From: Paracoccus everestensis
GTDB lineage: Bacteria > Pseudomonadota > Alphaproteobacteria > Rhodobacterales > Rhodobacteraceae
Direction: 5' to 3'
Length of the DNA stretch: 64,000 bases
Assembly (NCBI RefSeq): GCF_021491915.1
Contig: NZ_CP090836.1
Span: 2,342,501-2,406,500, forward strand
The notes beneath the pieces were generated by a model. The model saw only the letters and a program-made list of their open reading frames with translations. It was not told the DNA's origin and made no database searches. The position numbers and the translations under genes are program-made. Each line of letters begins with the position of its first letter. The stretch's first letter is position 1. This document shows, one piece after another, positions 58,895 to 64,000 of this stretch.

Positions 58895-60955
58895 ATGGTC
58901 AGTCCGCAAATTGTTGCCCGTCCCTTTCCCGCTGCGCCTGCGCAGCCGACGATGGCGCCGCGCAACCAGTTGCCGCTGGGCCAGATCCTGCTGGAAGACG
59001 GTGCGGTCGATCCCGGCAACCTGCTGAAGGCCAGCGTGATGCGCGGGCGGCAAAGCAGCCGCCTGGGCCAGATCCTTCTGTCGCAAGGCTGGGTCACGCC
59101 CGAGGCCTTGCTGCGCGCCCTGTGCCGCCAATGGCGCACCACCGCCCTGGATCCGGTAAAGACACCCGGCGATCCGCGGCTGATCGACGCCCTTGGGACC
59201 GAATTCTGCCTGGGCCATGCCATCCTGCCCTGGCGGCGCATCGGCGGCGTCACCTGGATCGCCACCGCCCGCCCCGAGGCCTTTGCCGACCTTGTCCCCG
59301 GCCTGCCCGAAAGCTTCGGCCAGGAGCGGATGCTGTTGTGTTCCGAAGACCAGATCCAGGCCGCGATCCTCGCCTCGCGCCGCATTGCCATGATCCGCAA
59401 GGCGGAAATGCGCGTGCCGGCCGCCGAAAGCTGCCGATCCCGGAACGAGGCGCGGACCGGCCGCGTCGCGCTTGGTGCCATGGCCGCGCTGGCGCTTGGG
59501 CTTTGGCTGGTGCCGGTGGCGGTCTTGTCGGTGCTGACCCTGTGGGCCACGCTGTCGCTGGTGGCGCAAAGCGGGCTGAAGCTGGCGGCGTTTGTCGCCA
59601 CCCGCCGCATCCGAGCCGAGGAACGGTCCCATTCCGAAGACATGGCCCAAGGCCGCATTGCGCGACAGGAAATGACCGGCCCGCTGCCCGTGGTCTCGGT
59701 CATGGTGCCGCTGTTTCGCGAAAGCGATGTCGCGGGCAAGCTGGTGGGCCGCCTGTCGCGCCTGGATTATCCGCGCGAACTGACCGACATCCTGCTGGTG
59801 ATCGAGGCCAGCGACCATGTGACGCAGAATGCCCTGAAGGGTGCCCGCCTGCCCGGTTGGATCCGCGTGGTCGAAGTGCCGAACGGCCCCATCCAGACCA
59901 AGCCGCGTGCGCTGAATTACGCCCTGAACCTCTGCCGGGGCGCGATCATCGGCGTCTGGGATGCCGAGGATCGGCCCGATCCCGACCAGTTGCACACCGT
60001 CGCGCGGCGCTTTCATTTTGCGCCCGCCGACGTGGCCTGCCTGCAAGGCGCGCTCGATTACTATAACCCACGCACAAACTGGCTGGCGCGCTGTTTCACC
60101 ATCGAATACGCGGCCTGGTTCCGGGTGATCCTGCCCGGCGTCGCCCGCCTTGGCCTGGTCGTCCCCTTGGGCGGCACCACGCTGTTCTTTCGCCGCGACG
60201 CGCTGGAACAGGTGGGCGCCTGGGACGCCTGGAACGTGACCGAGGACGCCGACCTGGGCGTGCGCCTGGCCCGCCGCGGCTGGCGGACCGAGATCATCGA
60301 CACCACCACCGACGAAGAGGCCAATTGCCGCGCCCTGCCCTGGATCAAGCAGCGGTCCCGCTGGCTCAAGGGCTATGCGATGACCTGGGGCGTCCATATG
60401 CGCGACCCGCGCGCCCTATGGCGGGAACTTGGCCCCCGGCGCTTCTTGGGCTTCCAGATCCAGTTCTTGGGCAGCCTGTCGCAATACCTGCTGGCCCCCA
60501 TCCTGTGGAGCTTCTGGCTGCTGAGCCTTGGCTTGCCGCATCCGTTGCGCGAACCGCTGGCAGGGATTTGGGGCGGTTACGCGATCCCGGCGCTGTTCGG
60601 CACATTCGTGGTATCCGAACTGCTGTCCATCGGGGTGGGCATGTGGGCCGTGCGTGGCGACAAGCACCGGCATCTGATGTACTGGGTGCCCTCTTTGCAC
60701 CTGTATTTCCCGCTGGGCTGCCTCGCCGGCTGGAAGGCGATCTATGAGGTGGTGGTAAAGCCTTTTTACTGGGACAAGACTGCCCATGGCATCTACGACG
60801 CGGCGGATGCGGAGGTGACGATTCCCCAGGCCACGGTGTCCATCCCCCTGTTGGGGCAGATCGGCGATCCTGTCCCTGCGAAAAGACCTGTCGCGCCCGC
60901 AGCCCCCCTGGACCTTGCCGCGTCCCAGGCTGCGCCCGTGCGGAAAACCGCCTGA
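58895..60955 (+). CDS. Membrane family 2 glycosyltransferase with N-terminal MshEN-like domain
   Basis: A 686-residue protein. Residues about 27-150 resemble the MshEN/GspE N-terminal domain (LGQILLEDGAVDPGNLLKASVM, LGQILLSQGWVTPEALLRALCRQW in parts), a fold that binds cyclic-di-GMP in some proteins. Two membrane segments (about 188-230) precede a GT2 domain with VSVMVPLFRES, the acidic motif in VWDAEDRPD, TEDADLGVRL and QRSRWLKGY (the QxxRW motif of processive synthases). Further membrane segments follow. It probably makes or exports an unknown polysaccharide. Confidence 0.85.
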   Translation: MVSPQIVARPFPAAPAQPTMAPRNQLPLGQILLEDGAVDPGNLLKASVMRGRQSSRLGQILLSQGWVTPEALLRALCRQWRTTALDPVKTPGDPRLIDALGTEFCLGHAILPWRRIGGVTWIATARPEAFADLVPGLPESFGQERMLLCSEDQIQAAILASRRIAMIRKAEMRVPAAESCRSRNEARTGRVALGAMAALALGLWLVPVAVLSVLTLWATLSLVAQSGLKLAAFVATRRIRAEERSHSEDMAQGRIARQEMTGPLPVVSVMVPLFRESDVAGKLVGRLSRLDYPRELTDILLVIEASDHVTQNALKGARLPGWIRVVEVPNGPIQTKPRALNYALNLCRGAIIGVWDAEDRPDPDQLHTVARRFHFAPADVACLQGALDYYNPRTNWLARCFTIEYAAWFRVILPGVARLGLVVPLGGTTLFFRRDALEQVGAWDAWNVTEDADLGVRLARRGWRTEIIDTTTDEEANCRALPWIKQRSRWLKGYAMTWGVHMRDPRALWRELGPRRFLGFQIQFLGSLSQYLLAPILWSFWLLSLGLPHPLREPLAGIWGGYAIPALFGTFVVSELLSIGVGMWAVRGDKHRHLMYWVPSLHLYFPLGCLAGWKAIYEVVVKPFYWDKTAHGIYDAADAEVTIPQATVSIPLLGQIGDPVPAKRPVAPAAPLDLAASQAAPVRKTA

Positions 60956-60980
60956 TCCGACGGGGCGGCTGGCCCGCCTG

Positions 60981-63773
60981 TCAGCCAGCCTCGACCGGCA
61001 AGGCCGCGTCGATCAGACAGGCAGCCTCGGCGCAGTCATCGCGCAGTTGCCGGGCCAGGTCGTCCACGCTGGCCACGCCGCTTTCCCGCAGCAGGAACTC
61101 CTGTCCGCCCTGGCCGATTTCGTCCATGTCCAGCGGCTTTGCAGTCAACAGCCGCCCGGAGGCGTGAAGCCTCCACAGGAACCGCCATATCGACGCCAGC
61201 CGGTCCGCATCAGCCGCCGCGATCAGCCCGGCCCGCCGTCCGGCGCGCAGTTGCGCCAGGGTGTTGCGCGCCGGATCGCCAGACCGCAGCGCCAGGGATT
61301 GCGCCAAAAGATCGATGTCCTGCAAGCGGCCTGGTCCCACCTTCGCCTCCCACACGCCATCCAAGGGGCGGGCGGCGAAGATGCGTTCGCGCATATCCGC
61401 CAGATCGGGCATCACGCGCTGATCGCAGCCCCGCTGGCGCAAGACGTCCAGGCGCAACGCCTCGACATCATGGGCCAGCCCCTCGGCACCTGTGCCCGCC
61501 ATTGCCACGACACGGGCGCGGGTCAGGGCCAGGTGTTCCCATGTCCAGGCCTCGGAGAGCTGGTAATTCCGAAAGCTTTCGATCGCTGTCGCGACCGGCC
61601 CCTGCCGCCCCGAGGGACGAAGGCGCATATCCACCTCGTATATCCGCCCCTCGGCCGTGGGGGCCGAGGCTGCCGTGATCATCGCCTGCGTCAACCGCGC
61701 GTAATAAGGACGCGCGGCCAGGGGACGCGGTCCGTCCGAGGCGTCAATGCCATCGGCATCATAGATCACGATCAAGTCCAGATCGGACAAGGCGTTCAGG
61801 GTGCGTGCGCCCAGCGACCCCATCCCCAGCACCACCGCCCCCCGGCCCGGCGGGGCACCATGCTTGCGGGCGAAATCGGCGGCGGTGACGGGAAACAATG
61901 CCGCGATGCAGCCATCGGCGATGTCGCCGTATTGGCCCGCAGCCTCGTCCGCGTCGATCAGGCCCCGCAGGTGATGGACACCCACGCGGAAATGCCATTC
62001 ATGCGCCCAGCGTCGGGCCGTGTCCAAGGCGGCCTCGTATCCGCCCCCCGGACCGTTCAGCGCCGCCTGCAAGACCCGGTCCAAATCCGCGCGCAGGCCG
62101 GTGGCGCCGGGCCAGGGGGAAAAGAAGCTGCCCCCCAGGACTGCATCCAGCACCGCAGAATGCCGCGTCAAATAGGCGGCAAGGCCCGGCGCGCTGCCGC
62201 AGATATCGACCAGAAGGTCAATCAGCTGGGGATTGGCCTCGAACAAGGAAAAGATCTGCACCCCGGCAGGCAGGGCGGACAGAAAGCCATCGAACCGCTG
62301 CAAGGCCTCGGCCGGGTGGCCGGTGCGGGCCATGCGCGACAGCAGTTCCGGTTCGACCCGTCGGAAAATCTGCTGCGCGCGGGCCGAACGCAGCGCCGGA
62401 TAGGTTTGCCAACGGTCGATGATGGCCTGCGATTCGGCCGAGATCGAAGGGCGAGGCACCGCCTCGCCTGGTGCAAAGAAGCTCTCGGTCAGCTTGTGCA
62501 CATGATCCAGCCGCGTGCGAAGCCGGGCGGACCAGGCGTCGGTATCCCCCTCGCCCATCATGGCGGCAATCACGGCCAACCCGCCCGGGTCGCGCGGCAG
62601 GCTGTGGGTCTGGGCGTCGTTGACCATCTGGATGCGATGTTCGATGTCGCGGTGCTGGCGGTAATGATCCGTCAGGTCGCGGGCCACATCGGCGGGGATC
62701 CAGCCCTTGGCGGCCAGCGCCCCCAGACCACCTGCCGTGTCCCGGCACCGCAGGCCGGGGTCGCGCCCGCCCGCGATCAACTGGCGGGTCTGGGTGAAAA
62801 ACTCGATTTCCCGGATCCCGCCCCGGCCCAGCTTCATGTTGTGGCCGGGAATCTCCAGCCGCCCGCCCAGGCCCTTGTGGTCGCGGATGCGCAGCCGCAT
62901 GTCGTGCGCGTCCTGGATGGCGGCGAAATCCAGGTGCTTGCGCCAGACAAAGGGGCGCAACTCGCGCAGAAAGCGTTCGCCCGCCGCGATGTCGCCCGCC
63001 GCAGCGCGTGCCTTGATAAACGCCGCGCGTTCCCAGGTGCGCCCCTCGGCCTCGTAATAGGCCAGCGCGGCAGCGGCCGAGATGCAGACCGGCGTGACCG
63101 CTGCATCGGGCCGCAGCCGCAGGTCGGTGCGAAAGACATAGCCGTGTTCCGTCACGTCCGACAGCATCAGGGCCATCTTGCGCGTGGCGCGGATCAGCGC
63201 GGCGCGCGCGTCCTGCTGGTCGCAATCCGCATAAGCGGCATCGTCGAACAGCACGATCAGGTCGATATCGGAACTGTAGTTCAATTCCCGTGCGCCGCCC
63301 TTGCCCATCGCCAGGGCGAAAACGCCGCCTGCATCCGCGTCGGCGTCAGGCAGCTTTCCCCGGCGGCGTTCCTGGGCCACTTGGGCGCGAAGGGCCAGAT
63401 CGACGGCGCGATCGGCAAGGTCGGACAGCGCGCCCGTCACCTGTTCCAGCGGCCATACCCCGCCCAGGTCGGCCAATGCGGTATGAAGCGCGACCCGCCG
63501 CTTGGCCCGGCGCAGGGCCACGGCCAGTTCGTCGGTCCCAAGGTCGTCGAAGCCGGCGGTTTCCCGGGCCACCACATCGTCATGGTCAAGCGCGCCAAGC
63601 AGCCAGTCGGCTTCCTTCTGCAAGAGCCCCGCCAGATAGGGGCTGCATCCCGCGGCCCCCGCAATCAGGGCCGAAAGCGATGGATCAAGCGTCGGGAGCA
63701 GCGCAAGCGCATGGCGGGCCCGGTCGGGATCGGCGGGGAGCGGGTGGCGGGTGATGCGGGCTGCAAAATCCAT
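60981..63773 (-). CDS. glnE: Bifunctional glutamine synthetase adenylyltransferase/deadenylylase
   Basis: A 930-residue GlnE with two nucleotidyltransferase domains. The N-terminal one contains GKGGARELNYSSDIDLIVLFD in parts near residue 170 and the C-terminal one GMGSLGARTLNALSDLDLIVIY in parts near residue 660. The former removes AMP from and the latter adds AMP to glutamine synthetase. The ATG at 63773 (MDFAARI) was preferred over a TTG six codons upstream. It converges with the glycosyltransferase gene. Upstream, 63774-63936 holds no gene I can support. Confidence 0.95.
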   Translation of the reverse strand: MDFAARITRHPLPADPDRARHALALLPTLDPSLSALIAGAAGCSPYLAGLLQKEADWLLGALDHDDVVARETAGFDDLGTDELAVALRRAKRRVALHTALADLGGVWPLEQVTGALSDLADRAVDLALRAQVAQERRRGKLPDADADAGGVFALAMGKGGARELNYSSDIDLIVLFDDAAYADCDQQDARAALIRATRKMALMLSDVTEHGYVFRTDLRLRPDAAVTPVCISAAAALAYYEAEGRTWERAAFIKARAAAGDIAAGERFLRELRPFVWRKHLDFAAIQDAHDMRLRIRDHKGLGGRLEIPGHNMKLGRGGIREIEFFTQTRQLIAGGRDPGLRCRDTAGGLGALAAKGWIPADVARDLTDHYRQHRDIEHRIQMVNDAQTHSLPRDPGGLAVIAAMMGEGDTDAWSARLRTRLDHVHKLTESFFAPGEAVPRPSISAESQAIIDRWQTYPALRSARAQQIFRRVEPELLSRMARTGHPAEALQRFDGFLSALPAGVQIFSLFEANPQLIDLLVDICGSAPGLAAYLTRHSAVLDAVLGGSFFSPWPGATGLRADLDRVLQAALNGPGGGYEAALDTARRWAHEWHFRVGVHHLRGLIDADEAAGQYGDIADGCIAALFPVTAADFARKHGAPPGRGAVVLGMGSLGARTLNALSDLDLIVIYDADGIDASDGPRPLAARPYYARLTQAMITAASAPTAEGRIYEVDMRLRPSGRQGPVATAIESFRNYQLSEAWTWEHLALTRARVVAMAGTGAEGLAHDVEALRLDVLRQRGCDQRVMPDLADMRERIFAARPLDGVWEAKVGPGRLQDIDLLAQSLALRSGDPARNTLAQLRAGRRAGLIAAADADRLASIWRFLWRLHASGRLLTAKPLDMDEIGQGGQEFLLRESGVASVDDLARQLRDDCAEAACLIDAALPVEAG

Positions 63774-63936
63774 GCGCGGCAGACTAGCCAAAGCCCCTGC
63801 CCCGTCAACGGCTCCGGCAGCCGGAAGCAGTCTGGGAACAGTTCAAGCTTTAACCCTTTCCCGGCTTGGCGGGTGACGCAATCATTGTTAGGCTTTCGCG
63901 CAAACAACACACGGGCATACGGATCCTTTTTGGCGC

Positions 63937-64000
63937 ATGATCAGTTCTGGAACGACAATCCGCCGTAAGGGCCTGCGCTGATGCGTCACACCCTGCCCCA
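63937..64000 (+). other. Possible short leader ORF coupled to the start of a truncated gene
   Basis: A 14-codon frame (MISSGTTIRRKGLR) ends in TGATG, whose ATG at 63981 opens a frame (MRHTLP) that leaves the window. The first frame lacks a clear ribosome-binding site; AAGGG precedes the second. The second might be the start of the next gene. Too little sequence is present to judge. Confidence 0.3.

Noticed and set aside
60915..63968. 1017-codon open frame antisense to glnE
   Set aside because: It mirrors the glnE codons, has no recognisable domain, and glnE has complete motifs in the opposite direction.

Overview
The window is chromosomal DNA from a GC-rich alphaproteobacterium of the Rhodobacteraceae, very probably a Paracoccus. 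The best evidence is the block at 53.5-56.4 kb. It holds a cytochrome c550-type gene (cycA) and a cytochrome aa3 subunit I gene (ctaD) whose product closely follows the Paracoccus denitrificans CtaDII protein as I remember it. Alphaproteobacterial regulatory signatures agree: hdaA, cckA, two full CtrA boxes (TTAA-N7-TTAA), a GTTC-N7-GTTC SOS box before recA, FNR boxes before hemA and a uspA-like gene, and a C5-pathway 5-aminolevulinate synthase.

Layout. 0-5.3 kb: a minus-strand run of a family 8 glycosyltransferase, an AI-2E family membrane protein, hdaA, ppk1 and the start of ppx. 5.4-12.7 kb: proS with a small membrane protein, then a five-gene branched-chain amino acid/amide ABC importer with a hairpin terminator after the binding-protein gene. 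12.7-20.7 kb: guaA, an unusual monooxygenase-acetyltransferase fusion, two peptidases, rbsD, and several small lipoprotein, membrane or secreted genes. 20.8-23.9 kb is the only clearly accessory island. It has a REP-associated transposase (RAYT) with its REP repeats, followed by an AT-rich P-loop ATPase gene that has a frameshift, an IS3-family insertion and a nonsense codon, and whose start codon overlaps the lepA stop.

23.9-28.7 kb: lepA, a DMT transporter, a HAD hydrolase, a metal chaperone and a sirtuin. 28.8-33.4 kb: a cobalamin riboswitch followed by btuB and a three-gene vitamin B12 ABC importer. 33.4-40.6 kb: an orphan ParA, an ABM protein, a second M19 dipeptidase, a RodZ-like protein, hemA behind an FNR box, an M20 peptidase and a lytic transglycosylase lipoprotein. 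40.9-52.7 kb: gatB, a class II amidotransferase, alaS, recA, cckA, an RsmB-type methyltransferase, ugd and tRNA-Leu(GAG). 52.8-64 kb: lipB, cycA, uspA-like, ctaD, yqeY-like, carA, a membrane glycosyltransferase with an N-terminal MshEN-like domain behind a CtrA box, and glnE.

Most of the window is ordinary housekeeping DNA. The parts that deserve a second look are the decayed ATPase/IS/RAYT island, the regulatory boxes linking CckA-CtrA to itself and to a glycosyltransferase, the FNR box between cycA and ctaD, and the ABM-GNAT fusion. I found no CRISPR array, prophage or intact defence system. All calls are from reading the sequence; no database search was run.
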